Shown: one piece after another, positions 24,647 through 39,398 of the stretch
Layout of the letters: each line of letters opens with the position of its first letter
Numbering within the stretch: position 1 is the stretch's first letter
Assembly: GCF_001522545.3 (NCBI RefSeq)
Contig: NC_031783.1
Location: 3,966,532-4,030,531 of the forward strand
Length of the DNA stretch: 64,000 nt
From: Parus major
Taxonomy: Eukaryota; Chordata; Aves; Passeriformes; Paridae
Direction of reading: 5' to 3'
Position numbers and translations under genes: made by a program
The notes under the pieces: generated by a model
What the model was told of the DNA's origin: nothing
Seen by the model: the letters and a program-made list of their open reading frames with translations, nothing else
Databases searched by the model: none

Positions 24647-27600
24647 AAATTAAATACTTTGTCCTCAGATTGTAAAAAGTTCCTTTATTGGATCTGGCCA
24701 AGAATAAAGCATAATTAATAACTCATTAACTGTTATCAAGAAAACATAAAGTGCAATGAATGTATTAAAGACTGTCATAATTTCTGTGTTAGAAAACTGG
24801 AATGGTGTGGAGATCTTTAATGCTGAAATCCTTCTTGCACTCATGTTTTGTACAGCAAACATATTTCACACATATGTCCAATAGACAGAAAGAGAGAAGA
24901 TGAGAAATACAAAATATCTTCTATTGGGTGAGATCTTAAATAAATGAGGGTTCTTGAGCTTGGAATGATGACAGATAAGTGAAAAGAGAGGCCCAGACAA
25001 TCATCAGTGCTTCAGAGAAAATGAAATGTTTTGCTGTATAAGAATTAGTACTTGGTGATATTGTCAGCCAGCAAGTTCAATATTAACATAACAAAATACT
25101 TTTTTTCACATGGAGCAGGATTGTGGCCCTTAGAATTTATTTGGGATGGAGCAGGATGGATCCAGTGGCTCCATCGACCTCCAGTAGAAGTTCTGCCTTA
25201 GGGAGCTCAGGAGACACTGGCTGCAGGGTTAGATTTTGCAGACAGGGGCCATGCTCACATGGCATTTCTTATGTTCCCTTCCTAAATGTTTTCCCTTATG
25301 ATCTGAACTAGATCAGCCTTTTCTCTTGGCCAGCATGACAATTAATACGTATTAAAAATATGTATGAAATAGATGTTGTTGTTACAAAGCTGTCATAATC
25401 AACAAGGGCTAATTAAACAAATTTTATGTTCAAAATCCAATGAAAGAACAGCTTTGTACGTTTTACATTTGTGGGCCCTGAATTAAGTTTGTGCAAATAA
25501 ATATGAGGTGCTAAAGGTGGGCAGGTTCGAGGTTATTAATTACCTTGCTCTGTACATACGAGCAGTATAGGTGCCAGCTCCAATCTCTAATAAATCCATC
25601 AGCTCTGGGGGTTTTCCTGTTCATTCCCACTGAACTGTGAGTGCATGTGACAGGCCGTGGTTCTGTCAGAACGAATCGTCCCCCTTGGAAAGCTGGCAGC
25701 ACAGGGAAGTGACAACTTAATGGAAGCTAAAGCACTCTAATGGCAGTGCCTGCTGAAAGCCAGGGAAAGTCATCCCCAGCGTTTGCCCTGGCTCTTGAAA
25801 ATGTCTCTTTGCATTTCTGCTTAAGTGCTAGATGTTGGAGCTGGGCTGGAGTCACATTTGCAGGTATTATTCAATGAAACCCTTGTTTGTTGACAGACTG
25901 GGTTCCAGCAGGGTCAGCCCCTCCGACACCGTGAGCTCTCCCTGTGCTCTCTGCTCCTGCAGCATCACTCACTCCCAAACCCTCACCCTGGCAAAAACAC
26001 ATTTCCCACAGCTGAATGGGAGTACAAACACCTCACCCCATGCTTCACAGGAGTACTGAGATATTTCTGTTTGCTTATGAATGGGATATGTGTTTAATCA
26101 AATGGATGAAATATAATCTGCTTTATTTTAGTATATTTGTTTACAGGTGAAGAATATAGAGATTATTTTTCCTGCTTTTTATTGGTGTTATGAAGAAAAA
26201 GTTGTGTTGAACCAATAGATAAAATTATTGTACTGAGATAATTTAATGTTGTTTTAATATCTTTTTAGATTACATTGGTGTATGTGAACATATTTATTTA
26301 TAAATAAATAAAACCCCAGTAATTTGCATACATTTGTGAACTGTCTTATAAGTGTCCAGTGATTACATTCAAATATTTTCATTTTAATTACATTTTAATA
26401 TTTTAATAACTTTTATATATTAAACTGTGGATATTCAATCTCGATTATTGCCTTTTTATGATGTTTACATGCAAATAATTACCTTGTTTCTGGTTTTCTC
26501 TCTGTGATGGTGGACAAAACCAGAATAGCAATGGCTTTAAGTGGAACAGTATTTCTTCATCTTTTAATAAAAAGCATGTATGCTTTTCAGGTTGTAATTA
26601 GCCAGGCAGATTAAAATAAAAATAAAATATTCCTAATAATAGAATTTATAAGGTTTAGTGATCTTAATCCATACTATAGCATTAATCCAAATTCACAGAA
26701 AGAGAGCAGGCAGGGGCAGACTCAAGAGGACCTCAGAACTGACAAAGAGAAAGCCAAATGACTGCTCTAAATTAAAAATAACCAACCAACCCAAATGAAC
26801 CAAGCTAAAACATTTCTGTCTGCTTATTTCTATGATTATTTGCTTTATAGTTGAGACTTTGATGTTGTTTAGCCTGTAATAATTATCTTTGTGAAGGGAA
26901 GGTGAATGATCTGAACAGACACTGTTGTTAATGTTGTTCCTAACGTGGCTCTGCTTCCTCCTTGTCCTCTCTTCAGCCATCCTGGGAGACACAGGGAACT
27001 CCAAGGTCCTTAAAGAACCTTTCAGGGTTCTCTGTGATTTCTGCCCTGTCCCTACCAATACCACCCCATCACAAAACATTTCCAGCAGAACCACTCTGCT
27101 CACCTTCATTTGGGACAGTGGCAGCTCCCTGTGCTGCTCCTTTGTTTTGTGTTTGCTTCCATTCAGGAGGTTTGGTGCTTTTAAGGATTTTCCTAAAGCT
27201 ATGGCCTATGGAAACTATCAAGCAGATTGTTTATAACAACTGATATTAACATATTTTTTATATAAAATGGTTTTCATAATGGCCCATTCTTGCATATTTT
27301 CTCATGGAGCAAGTCCCACTTCAGGTTTCAATTAAAACTTCAATTAAAACTCCTCTGTACATTCAGGGACTGTGGGGTTTCTGTTACATAACACTTCCCT
27401 TTTCCATTCCTTAAGAGAATTGTTTTCTCTTGGAAATGGTTTCCTTAATACACAGAATCAATAAGTGCTCACACAATCATTGTTTCACTTAAATTGGGAT
27501 TTTCCTCAGGTAAGAATTTGATTTGCCAGTGTGAGAGATGTGTCCCCTCCTTCACTGGGTGCACCAAGCTCCTTTAGGAGCCAGAGCAGGGCTTCCAAAT

Positions 27601-27753
27601 TACTTTGTCACTTTGATTTTGCAGTGGCTTGAAATATTCAGTTAATTTTTAATCTCTTCTTTTGAGTGACCTCGTGTTATTAGAGAAAATACAGACTGAT
27701 TATCACTTTCTTGTCCCCTAAATGTAACCAGACTTAATTGTGGATTTACACAA

Positions 27754-27773
27754 TTATATATATATATATATAT
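27754..27773. repeat. (TA)n microsatellite
   Basis: About ten TA units in AT-rich DNA. Confidence 0.95.
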
Positions 27774-27979
27774 TTTCTTTCTATATGTGCTTATATGTTT
27801 TTTTCCTTAGGCTACTGAAAAATTCACTGTACTGAAGAGCTTTATGTTGTCAGCTGAAGATTAATTCTTGCTTTTTAACGATATTTTATGTTAATTTATT
27901 TTAATTAAGGCAGCAAACAAGGATCCTCACTGTCCTACAAGCCGCTGATTGATGCAAGGGATTCCTTCCTTCATGCAGG

Positions 27980-28025
27980 TATACATGTGTGTGTGTATAT
28001 ATATGTATATACATACATGTATATG
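27980..28025. repeat. Compound TG/TA microsatellite
   Basis: Runs of ATACATG, TGTGTG, TATATA and ATACATAC units joined into one alternating purine-pyrimidine tract. Likely polymorphic. Confidence 0.88.
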
Positions 28026-31009
28026 CAAATTTTTCTCCAAATTCTTGCCCAAAATTTTAAAATTCAATTTTTAAATTGACAAAACTGATATTCTGTGAAA
28101 CAGTGCCAAGTTTACATGCACACTAAAATTCAAATATTTGTCTGCATGTGGTGATTCAAGGGGGAATGGGATTTTTCTGCTCACACTGACAGCTCTTCCT
28201 CAGACCTCTGTTGCCCCACCTTTAAAAAGGTGAAATTGAAATTGAAAGCTTACTTTCAATTTATGCAGAATAAATACCATGCCTCATACAGGGAGTACAT
28301 TGGCACATGCAGGGGACATTTTTTAATTTGGGCAAAGTGTATAATATATCATACATGTTTGCTAAGTTGTAAGAATTTAAGATCACTTTCTGCAAGAAAA
28401 ATCTGGACTCTGGAATGGTGTCAAGTTTTGTTGGAACTGAGACAAAAGTGAAGTGTGCACAATAATTATTTAGTTCATCTTTGGGCTGCTTTTTAGGTGT
28501 TGTGAAGGAAAAAAGCAAGAGGAAATATAGTTGCAGTCAGAGGTCAATGTAAAGAAGTCCAGGTAAATCAAAACTATTCTACACTGTAAATAATTTACTC
28601 TTCTCCCTTTGCCTTGTCCTTTCCCACCCCACCCCTGCTCTTTGTTTGCCCCACACTGACCTTTTCCTACCAACTTTGTAGTCTTGCTAATCCAACATAG
28701 TTCAACGTGCAGAAATGCTCCAGGTGGGAAAATCTGATGGAAGTTTGGAGTTTTACAAGCTCCTCCTTGTCTCCAAAATGCTGAGAGGCAGAGGCAGCAC
28801 TGAGCTGTGCTGGTGGGGCTGGGTGTGCAGGGATTGCTGTCCTGCTCTCAGAGGGGCTGAGCCTCCAGCTGAGCTCACCTGAGCCCCCAGGGACCCTCCA
28901 GTGTCAGCCCTGGGCCTCCTCCCGCTTGCACACAGCAAATTTGGAATTTACACAGAAAACTAATGGAGTCCCTGGTGCCTCCCAGGTTTCCTTGGCTTTA
29001 CCTGCTCTGTGTAATTAATATAACCAAGTGAGTGGATGAGCACTTTCCTCTAGGAGTCAATAGGCAAGGATGTTTGGAAAATGAATGAACTGCTAAGATT
29101 AATTGCAAGGCTGCCTGCCTGAACAGCCTGGTGAGAGACTCAGAAGGAAGTGCCAACACCTTTATATCCAAAAGATTTCTTTATTAAAAGTTGTTCAAAA
29201 TCTCAATAACGTTAGCTATCAGATTGGACTGAAGATAATGCTTTATTATTATTGTTCTAATCTTAACAATTGCATACTATTAATTGCTGTTAAAGAACAA
29301 TTCATATAAATATTGATCTCAATCAGCTCAGCTTGATTTTTAGTATTCTTCATAATGATAGCCAATTCTAATAATAATTAGAAAAATGCATTTTCTGAAA
29401 TGTACAGTGGTTGACTAGCAAGCAGAAAGATTTAAATTAAAGTTTTGTGTGAGCTACTTTATGGAAAAAAAAGAAAAAAAACAAAGGTCAGATGGTAGCA
29501 GGATTCAGTTAAGGAATTCAGGGTTTACTTTGCATTTCTTTAGTCATATTTGAGATAATTTGTCTTTTGACTTTAGGGGTTTTTTTGGTTGTTTTGGGGT
29601 TTTTTTTTTCCTGTTCATTTTGATCAAAGTGCTGCTTACCTGTAGCTTACCAGTATTTTTAAATAGATTTCCTGAAGGGAAATATATGTGGTGGGGTTTT
29701 TTTTGGCTAAGTTTTAGGAGTATTTGGGACCTGTTGGTTAATTCTGTCTGCAGAGCTCTGTTGTTTGTCTGACTGGCACTCGTGTAACACCTGAGAGTGT
29801 GGATCTAAACTGTGCAGCCAGACTTGTGAGTGGCAGAGAGGAACATGGAAGTGCAAGGAGGAAAATCCTGAGCACTCAAAGGAAGGAACTTGTCAGCAGG
29901 TACTGTGCTCAAGTTCAGACAGAGGCTCTTTTTCTTTTTTTTTTTTCTCTACCATTTTAGCATGAAATCAATGGGGAATGCATAATTTTTTCGATGTGTC
30001 TGAGACTGCACAGCAAATGGTCACCAATGAGACTCTCAGCTGCCACACAATCTGGCACAGCTCCTTTCTGCTCCATAGCTCCCAGTTGTATTCAGCCCAC
30101 TGTCGATGTGATGCCTCTTTCTGGCTCCTTGCCCATCTGTTTTAGTAATTACTGTCATATAAACTGATATTTCTAGACTAGAAACCATGTTGTTGCGAGA
30201 TAAACCCGTTGGAGTTACCTTTTGTGACGTGTTCAAGCAGCTCACTGACTTTATACTTAAAACCATAAAATCTGCATCAACATTTCCTGCAATATATAGA
30301 GAAGGATACTGTGATTTTTTAATTTATTTTTTTAACACAAGGAGTTGTAGTGAAATAGAATCAGATTTTGATAATGCTTCCCTTTTATCATGGTTATGGT
30401 ACTTTCACAGTTTTAGCTCTTTTTTATTTTTTTTTAGGATCATAATAAAAAAAAAAAACCTGTGTCCTTGAATAAAGTATTTGTGTTAACAAGTTTTGGC
30501 AGACATAATTTTTTAAGTGTAAAATATACAAAGAAGAGGTTTGCCCTATCCAAATCATCCATTAGCACAACAGGACCATCCAAAATGACATCATTACATA
30601 TGCCAGCTAAAGCACAAAGATTTCAGGAGGAAAGTGAAGAGCAGCTTTATTCTGACAGAGATTGAGTAGAATCAAAGGTGAGTTAAAAGAAAGGATCAGA
30701 CAACATCCTATCACCAAGTTAACCCATTACCAGCCCCAGGGGGAAGGGCAGAGGGGCCAACACAAACATCAGTGCAGAGTGCCAAGGAGCCAGATGCCAT
30801 CACTGCAAAATCCCTGACTCAGTTTGGCATCTGTGCCTTCAGCCTGGCAGCCACAAAGGCACGGCAAGCTGGGCAAGCAGCGCTGCTTGGGGGCTCTGGA
30901 GAAAGAGTTTCTCTCTCTTCCCTCTGCCTCTCCTCATAGCAGGGCTCTTGGCTGGCATTGGGGATGTTGGTAATGAGAGCAGAGAGAACTCGGGCATTTC
31001 CATACACAC

Positions 31010-31293
31010 ATTAGATATATATAAATATATAAACTAAAATATGTAATAAATATAAAATATATATAATTATATTACATATATATGATTATATCATTATTAC
31101 AATATTACATTATAACAAGATCCACATATATATATGGATATTTATGGATATATATAGATATATGAATATACATGGATATATATGGATATATATGGATATA
31201 TAAGGCGATATATAGATATGGAAATATAGATATAGATGGAGATATAGATATGGAGATATAGATATAGATATAGATATAGATAATATGGATGGA
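31010..31293. repeat. Compound AT-rich microsatellite (ATA/GATA/ATATGG)
   Basis: About 280 bases of mixed short units: ATATA at the left, then GGATAT and ATATATGG units, then TAGATA and GGAGATA units at the right, ending in ATGGATGG. The minus strand lacks stops over much of it and gives frames of 99 and 101 codons made largely of I, Y, S, H and L; these are artefacts of the repeat. Confidence 0.93.
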
Positions 31294-31777
31294 TGCATGT
31301 TTGTATGAAAATGCTTATGAGTGTGCATTTGGGCAGATTGGACCAGGAAAAGGGAGAGCTTGAGGAAGGAGGCAAAAGAAACCAGAATGAAGTAAAACCA
31401 GAGAAACACACAATAAGACTATAAAAAGAAGTATTTACTTTCCACACATGATAAAGAGCTTATTTTAGTTTTGGTTTGTTTTTTTTTTTTAATTTTTAAT
31501 AGTGCAACTTCAATAATTTCTTTAACTTTACCCAAGTCACATCTGCTCAGCTACTGAATTCTTGATGTGTTCTTTTTGCAATGACATTCCACATAGGCCA
31601 GTTCAAAGCATTTGGCAAGATTAATTTTTAGGATATAAACCAAAATCTTTTATGTGATTGTTGATATCATTCCATAACACCTGAATAATATATCTATATA
31701 TACTTCTGTTTTCAAGAATGAATGTTCAGTAATGTGAAAAAATCTAGTGAAGCAGAGATCTTGTGAATAGGCAGAAT

Positions 31778-31778
<1 letters not shown>

Positions 31779-31806
<28 letters not shown>
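31779..31806. repeat. Poly-T tract
   Basis: A run of 28 T. No retroelement body was recognised on either side. Confidence 0.95.
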
Positions 31807-31809
<3 letters not shown>

Positions 31810-34800
31810 TGAAAGTAGTGCAGTAGTAAATATGAAATAAAAGTGCTAATTAATTCAGGGAAAACTCTTTAAATATATATTGATCAGAGAGAGACACTTG
31901 AGGTGAGCTGTAGATTGAAAACTTTATTTTCCAAAGCTTAAGGAAAGCTCACAGAATCTTGTGTTTATGATTTAGCTGTCAAGGGTGGCTGGAAAGGCCC
32001 AGTTTAGGGCAGACAATAAAGGGTTTTGATGAACACCCCTTCCCTCTGCCACCTCATGGACAGAGCTGCTTTTTTGTGTGATAGGGCTGCATTCTGCAAG
32101 GAAACACAGTGGGTAGGAGGAGGCTGAAAAGACTTCAGAAGTGAGCATCTGTCTTGGAATAAAAGGATTCTTCCCCCTTTAAGCTTCAGTATCCTATGTT
32201 TGTCATGCATTCTGTACATGCTAAAGATGTTACAAGATCCCACTGTCACAGCATGAGCAATTATGAGTAAGAGCAAAGTTGTGTCTAGAGTTGCTCTGGT
32301 TAAAAGAGGATTATTGCTTTCTGAATTCTTATTAAGACCTTCAGGTCCATGTTTTATGTTTAGTAATCTTTGCTGAGAACAATATATGCAGGTGTGGTTT
32401 GCTGCAGGGGCACGTGCTTATCCCGTGTTCACTCCTCCTCCTGCTCTTCACGTCCTTTCCCTAAAGCTCCTTCCCAGGCAGCCTCCCCCTGGATAATGTC
32501 TTCATCCTCTTCCTCACCAGAGGATCACTTGGAGTGCATTGTCCTTAGTGCCAGTTTTTGGGTTTGTATTGCTTTCACTAATGGTTAAATTCTGATTTTA
32601 AGGTTTCTTTTCTTTCTTCTCCCAGCCCCTTGGGAATTTATCACTCCCAGAATGCTCCTGTGTTCTGTGAGTAATAAATCTTCCTGGTGTTTTGTGATTT
32701 GCAGTTCATAGGACAAATTATTCAAACATCTTATTACTGTTTCATTAAACCCCTCTTTATATGCTGTATCACAAAAATATTTTGAATTCTAATAGACGTC
32801 AGTGCTTTATAATATTCATGCTTCATAATGCCCATGTTGTTTAAATGTTTTGTTTTTCCTTTTGCTTTTCATTTCTCTCTTATCTGAGAGATACAGTATC
32901 CTACAATTTTTACTACTGATTATTTGGAAATCAACATGTAATTCATATGTCTCAATTGCTGTCATTGATGTACTCAAATGACAGTTATGGCTATTAAAGA
33001 AAATTATTAAGAACTTGGTGCCTTGCATTTCAGTGACAGTCTGCTGCCTTATCATCCTTTTGAAAGCTCAGTACAAAAACTTTAGGTGATTATCTTTTAA
33101 TTGTGTGTGTGAATGAGTTGGAGGAAGGATGAACCAAGCAGGGGCAAAGCTTCTGAGTAATAAAAGAAGTTTTAATGTACTTTAAACTGGCGAAAATGTT
33201 AGTGGTCTTTTTTTGGAATGTGCAGTGCTCTATTTCTGTGGCTGTAGGTTGGAAACAGATTGGATGTCAGACTGATTGTCAGCATTTGTGTTCACGGCTT
33301 TTACATGTGGGTGGTTTCTCCAGTAAAGAATTTTGCATTTATTGTAAAAACTAGTAAGGTAATTTTCCTATAGCTGGCTAGTTATGAAAATACATGAGGT
33401 GTAATCAATGTACAACAAGGATTGGAAAAGTTACCTTCTGTTTCAAAGGGAAGGGGCTCCTGAAACATAATTCACCATGAGAGTATTTGAACCAACAGAC
33501 TGAACATAAAATCTTTGATGTGTCCTGAAAGGGTTTGATAGGATAAGTTTAAAGTAGCTTCAGATTTTGTCTTTCCTCTCTGTTGCTTCTATCACAATAA
33601 AGATTAATTACTGTATGCTTGAATAATCATCTACTGAATCAATATATGTGCATTTTTACACCTATTATGAGGTGGTGGTGTATAATCTTTGCTGGTTTTA
33701 TACTTTATCTATTTGATCTACCCTATCATCACACTTTGGAATAGGAGTTAATCCAGTTCTGTGTTCTGACTCACTGGAACACTTTGAGCACATCATTTCC
33801 CACTTCTCAAAGAGAGGAATTCTCCAAGTTCTTTTGGGTCAGAGGGTTAAGGGCTCTGTTTGAGGAGTTCTGTGAAATCTGGTCCAAAGGAAACAGTCCA
33901 GTCCTCCTGGACAACTTTGTTGTGTTATTCCCTCTGTACTTAGTGCTCCATCCTCGGTTATCAAAACCCTTTCCACGTGATCAGAACAAGAGCTCGTGAA
34001 ATGCCTGAGCATCACCTGAAGTGCCACCCAGAGGTGTGTGACAGCCACCAGCAAACCCCATTTCCCCTGGTGCCAGGGAATCCCTGATCCACACGGAAAC
34101 AGCCACAGCTGAATTGTTTCATTGCTTCTCTGAGCTGAATCAATCTCGGTTATGCAAATCTCACAATACAATTTTTATTTGTTTACCTACAAATATGCTT
34201 TAAATCAGAGCCCCTTTGCAGGTAGAGGTTTAGTTGATGACAGGCTTTTTTTGTTTGTTTTGCTTAAACAGAACATGAAATCCTACTTAAGTGCAGCATT
34301 AGACTACATCAACAAATGTGGTTATAAGGCAAAGGTTTGTTAAATTGGTGCAGAGATCACTATGAAAGGAGAAGGATTTGAGCTGGAGCTGCTGATTCTC
34401 TGACATTTTGATGGCTTGGTATGTTTAGCTGCTCTGAAGCAAATTAAAAAAGGTTACCATGCAAAAGGTTTGATGGCTGTACTCAGAACAGTTGGCAGAA
34501 CAAGAGAGCAAAAGTTAGGAGCAAGTGGAAAATTCCAGGCTGAATAAGTATGGAAAGTGTTTGTGCCTTGGTAGATGCAGTAAAGCCTCAGAGCAGGATT
34601 TTTGGGGTAATGCTGTAAAAAACCCCAGTCATAGGAAACCCACAAAGAGCAGTACTCCTGATCAAGGAGACAAACTCGGTGAAGCCTGTGTTTTAAGAGT
34701 TAGATGAAAGAAAAAATTGTGGTGATCGCAGAAAAATTTAATTCTTTACTTTTTTTTGGTGACCATTTAATTTATGATGCTCATTTCTAATGAAATATGT

Positions 34801-37794
34801 TCTTTTACACATTTATTTTTATGGTGAGGCTTTATATGTCTTGATATGTCTTTGTAAAGGAAGAGTACTGAAAAAAATCTTTCAAATGACAGTTTATGTC
34901 TTACTGTGAGAAGTACCTTCCTCTACTGCTGGCAATTCTATAACATGGTTAGTTCAGAAAAACATTAAAGGTGTGTAAAGATATTTTTGTCTAAACAGAA
35001 CTGAGGGGTTTTTCTACTACGTTTCTTTGGCTCCTGCTTTTGTTTAGTTTGATGATCTAGGGAGGGTAAGTTCTCTCAGCCATACCCAGCTCTGCATGAA
35101 TTCAGATTGTTCATCAGATAATAGATAACAAAACAAAAGTACCAAACAGTATAAAGCTAAAATAACAAAAAAATGCAGTTGAAATTGAGAGAAATATAGA
35201 GACAGGGCAAAATATGAACTAATAAATCATGCATGAAAGCATCTAAATACTTAATATTACTTGTGTAAAGCTTTTGTTTTGCCATGAAAGACCTGAAATA
35301 TAATAGCTCTTTGGTCTGTCTAGAATATAAATAATGTGGTGACAGCATCATTCCGAAGTTCATGCATGTTTTTAAAATGATTTAATGTTCTCCTATAGTT
35401 CTCAATTTTATCCAGATGCCTTATTCAGTCACACCACAAGCACATTACTGAACGTTTTATTTATCATTCTGTGAGGCTTAATTCACTTGCATGTCTGAAC
35501 TGCACTGTTTTCAGCTGAGCTGCATTTCACACCTGTTTGGAGAAAGAAAAAGAATGAGGTGGTTTTGTGTTTCAGTCTGAGATTTCTGAGGATGTTTTTC
35601 TTGAATTAGACCAAACAGAGTAGAGGACTTCTGCCACAAATCCTGCATGCTATGTGCAATTCATGATTATTTCTTCCTTTATCAACTGGACTTTAGTATA
35701 CCCACTTCCCTGATCTATAGATTTCAAGAGAATTCGCTCCTAAATTTTATTCATCTAAGCAAAATCTGAAAATAACCTCCAAATTTCTGATGCCTCTGTA
35801 GGTTTTGTGTTTAAGTGTTGACTATCTTGCTTTGCAAAACCATTTTCTCTTTGCATTCATTGACATGAGGAATTCTTTCAGGAATTCAGTAGGTGGGACA
35901 CTTAGATGCCATAGTGAGTGTGTGGGTACTGGCTTGTGAAGAGTTCTCCCACTTTCTAATAGTTCTGGCTTAGAATGTTTGCTTAGAGGTAATTACCCCC
36001 AATAAATCCAGTCAAGCTCCTACTTGAATAATAAAAAAATATTTGCTTCACAATTATTTATTTGAAATAGGATGTTCGTGATTTTTTCATCATTTCAGAG
36101 AATTTTGACTAATCACAGGGTTAATTTTTGAAAATACAAGGGGCACACATTTCAGTGGAAGAAGACATTATCCTTTAGTGTATTTTCTAGTCTTTTAAGA
36201 CCTTCTAGTGCTTGAAGATGAAGGTGAGGAGTAAGATTACATATTTAATTGAAGGATATCACATTTCTGAGATCACTTGTACCTGGAGATAATTGCCATC
36301 TTTTTCTTGTGATTTCCTTGCAGAATGATCAGAAGCTGGCATTGACAAACAAATCTTTTTCTCTCCAGTGCCTGTGAATGCAAGTATCAATAACAAATTA
36401 CAGCTGCTCACAACAGAAACCTCCATGATGTGATCAGCACTGGGGGAATTTCAGTGCTGCTGCACCTGAGCTGTGCCAGGTGACCCTCTCCCTCCTGGGT
36501 GCTTCCAGCTGGGCTCACCTGCTACTTCATCTCCTTTATCCTATAAAGGATGTTTCTGTAATTCCTCTGTAGACTCACTTACAACCAAATTTTAAGCAAG
36601 TTTAATGGATTTTGCCCTCTCTTCAGCTCCTTGCGTCCCTCCAGTTTCACAGCAAATTAGGCAGCTTAAGAAAACATGCAATTAATGTGAGATTGTACCT
36701 CATCTCACTGCTTTCCTTCTCATGATCATTACCCACGGTTAGAAAGCCCAGCTTTTAGTATCATGCTGCAGGAATCAATATTGCACAGCTTACTTCTGTA
36801 AAGAAACTATCATTTTGTTCCTTCAGAATTCACATTCTGTGTGAATGAAGGCAGCATGGCTTGCCTGGCACAGACAGCTGCCATTTGGAATGTTTTTCCT
36901 ACTTCTTAAGTATTAGTATCAAATCAAATCTCAGTCCATGTGTCTTGCTCCTGTATTGTTTGATTGAATGTCATTTTCTGTCCTCTTCAAGGTTCTTTTA
37001 AGATTTTGACACTTTATCATTAGTAAGGATCTATTAATGGAAGATGACCACTTGGAATATGCTGTACAAAATCAACTCAAGGTGCAAGTGCTGACATGGA
37101 ATTCAGCTTGAATTTTTGATCTTTTTTTTCTTCAGGCTCTTTCTATGTCAAGGAAAGAAAAGAATGCTCTGTAGCCTGATTTGAAATAGTGTGCCACATG
37201 CACATAAAAATACATCACAATTGGCATAACTGCAATTTAGTGGCAAGGATGAAATTCCTATTAGGAATCTACATATCATATTAACAAAACAGTATCCATG
37301 CTGTAGTATATTATTTTGGTAACACGATAGCTGGGTTTGAAATGGAATCCAAAGGTCAGAGTTGGCAGCAGAATGGGAATTAGGTAATGACATTTTCCTT
37401 CCTGTCACTGACCTCATCCCTCTCCAGTGCCCAGTACAACTGTCTGTATTGTAGCAAGTGTGGAAACCTTGCTAAAATATGTTTGTGCCAGTTAATTTTT
37501 TAAACATCCAATGAAGAAAGTTTGCAGAGTTCATATTAGCTTTTTTTTTTTTGTGGGGGTGGCACTAAACCAATCAAGCACTTGATTACTTGGGATCAGT
37601 AAATTTGTTGTATTAAATGTATCTGTCATTTTCATTTTTCAGATGGCATCTCTCAGTTATTTAAATTATATTAGCAAATACTACATTTACAATAACAACA
37701 GATAAAGACAATAATAAATTAAAATGTTCATCCCCCTCAAAAGCCTGTTATTCCCTGCATTGAACTTCCTCACTGCCAGTAGGAAACCTGAATG

Positions 37795-37858
37795 TTTATA
37801 TTCAGAAAGTCACATATTTATATTCAGAAAATCACGTTTACATTCAGAAAGCCACATA
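37795..37858. repeat. Three tandem copies of a 20-22-bp unit
   Basis: The copies 37795-37816, 37817-37836 and 37837-37858 share the core TTTAYATTCAGAAARYCAC. They differ by a few substitutions and a 2-base length change. A local tandem triplication; no gene is attached. Confidence 0.93.
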
Positions 37859-39351
37859 ATCATTATTTAACAATAAAACTATATAGGAATTATGTGTAGG
37901 GTTGAGGACTTGAACACTTGAATTTTTCTTGCTCTGAAACCCAGAAACTCCTGAATTTAAATTACTGTTTTTCTCCAGGCATGTGATGTGGACAGTTACA
38001 GCACATAAATTGAAATTACAAGGGCCATAAGCTGGGCTCAGCATTCCAAAGGAGACACAGCATTAATTGATGGTAGCACACTGAGCATACCCTAAGTGAG
38101 CACACCTATGAGATGATGGCTCCTCTGACTCCCAAAGCCAAGGGAATCCCACTGAATCCACATTTGGACACAGGTGAGGTGTGGCAGGCAAGGGAGGGGC
38201 CCCACATCTGGGCAGCTGTGTCTTCCTCACACCACTGCCACAGAGAGGGGCTTGCAGCACCTCATTAGGGAGTGTCAGCAGACCTCAGACTCATCCTGAG
38301 GTTAAATTGATAAATTTCAACTCCTTGGAATTAAATGCTTGAGTTTAGGCCATTTCCCTGTACTTTCTTCCCAAAATGAATGAAAGGCAGTATTCTCAAG
38401 GGATTCTGGGAGTCTTTGAAAGGTCACCAGAGAGAATGGGACTTATTAATGAACTTGACTTTGGTCCTTTCAAGTCAGTCTGAGTTCCTGCTCAAATCTG
38501 ACTAACAACTGTTATGTAACTCCCAGAAGGTAATGGGTTGAAATCTCATGATTTTGCCTGTTCTGAGCATCTCTCCCATCCCAGTGCAGATGGGGCTGTG
38601 TGTGCAGGTCCCACAGGAGCAGCTGATTGTTCTGCCCTGGCTCACAATTCCAAGGTTTTGTTGGGGCAGGGATGAATGCTGGAGAACAAAAAAGAACGAA
38701 TGAAAGCAAGGAACCAAAGATTGTTTATTTTTTGATTCAGTCATTGCAGTGTTGTTTGGCCTATGCATATCCTCAACTGACTGAGGGAGGGTCAAGCTCT
38801 GTATGGGAAACAGGTATGGAATAAAACAGTCAGGATGTTTAAATTCTAATTACATAGATAATTCTGGTGTTTTGTAGGGTTTATTATTTAGGTCACAGTC
38901 TTGGTAAAGTATGTAAATTTACTTTTTTCATTATTGATATATAAAATCCACTTTGTTGATGAAATTTTTGCTTTCATCTTGTAAGTGACTGAGATCTAGA
39001 GCAACCTCAGAACTGAGCAAATTCTTCTTTGTGTGTAGTATCTTTCAGTGAAGACAAATGCTGGGGAGAACTTATTAGCTCAGACCTCTGTGTAAAGTAT
39101 TAGCATTTGCAGTTTGTCTGTGACTTCAGGGGTATGAGTTTTCTCTATATGAATATCATTTGCTATTACAGAGGCCATAGGGTGAGTTTTGCTGGATTGT
39201 TCTATCTGTTAGTAATACATCTCATAATTCCTTAACAATGATTTTTCTTAAGCACTCTTTAAAAGCATTTCTGTAGAGAACCTGATACTCATCACCAGGA
39301 TTAAAATGACTGATTAATTATGCAGCAAGGCCATCTAGCTCCTTGACTAAG

Positions 39352-39398
39352 TATTTTATGGCAATAAATACTTACTATTTATGGCAATAAATAATTAC
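39352..39398. repeat. Tandem duplication of a 23-24-bp unit
   Basis: Copies at 39352-39375 and 39376-39398 share the core TTTATGGCAATAAATA. A third, weaker echo (GGCAATATTTA) follows. A recent local duplication. Confidence 0.9.

Larger units (their letters stand above)
24647..31009. other. Unannotated stretch, no gene seen
   Basis: AT-rich, very much so at 26090-26480. GC-richer patches without recognised origin lie at about 26960-27190, 28760-28930 and 30720-30980. The block at 25385-25760 has several TAATTA-type words and looks like a candidate conserved noncoding element. No exon is convincing; the 138-codon minus frame at 26693-27109 shows no domain. Confidence 0.5.

Noticed and set aside
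25524..25534. GGTTCGAGG, similar to a tRNA T-loop
   Set aside because: No acceptor, D or anticodon arms can be placed at the right distances. Not a tRNA gene.
31110..31447. Minus-strand frames of about 100 codons rich in I, Y and S
   Set aside because: They are the translation of the AT-rich microsatellite.
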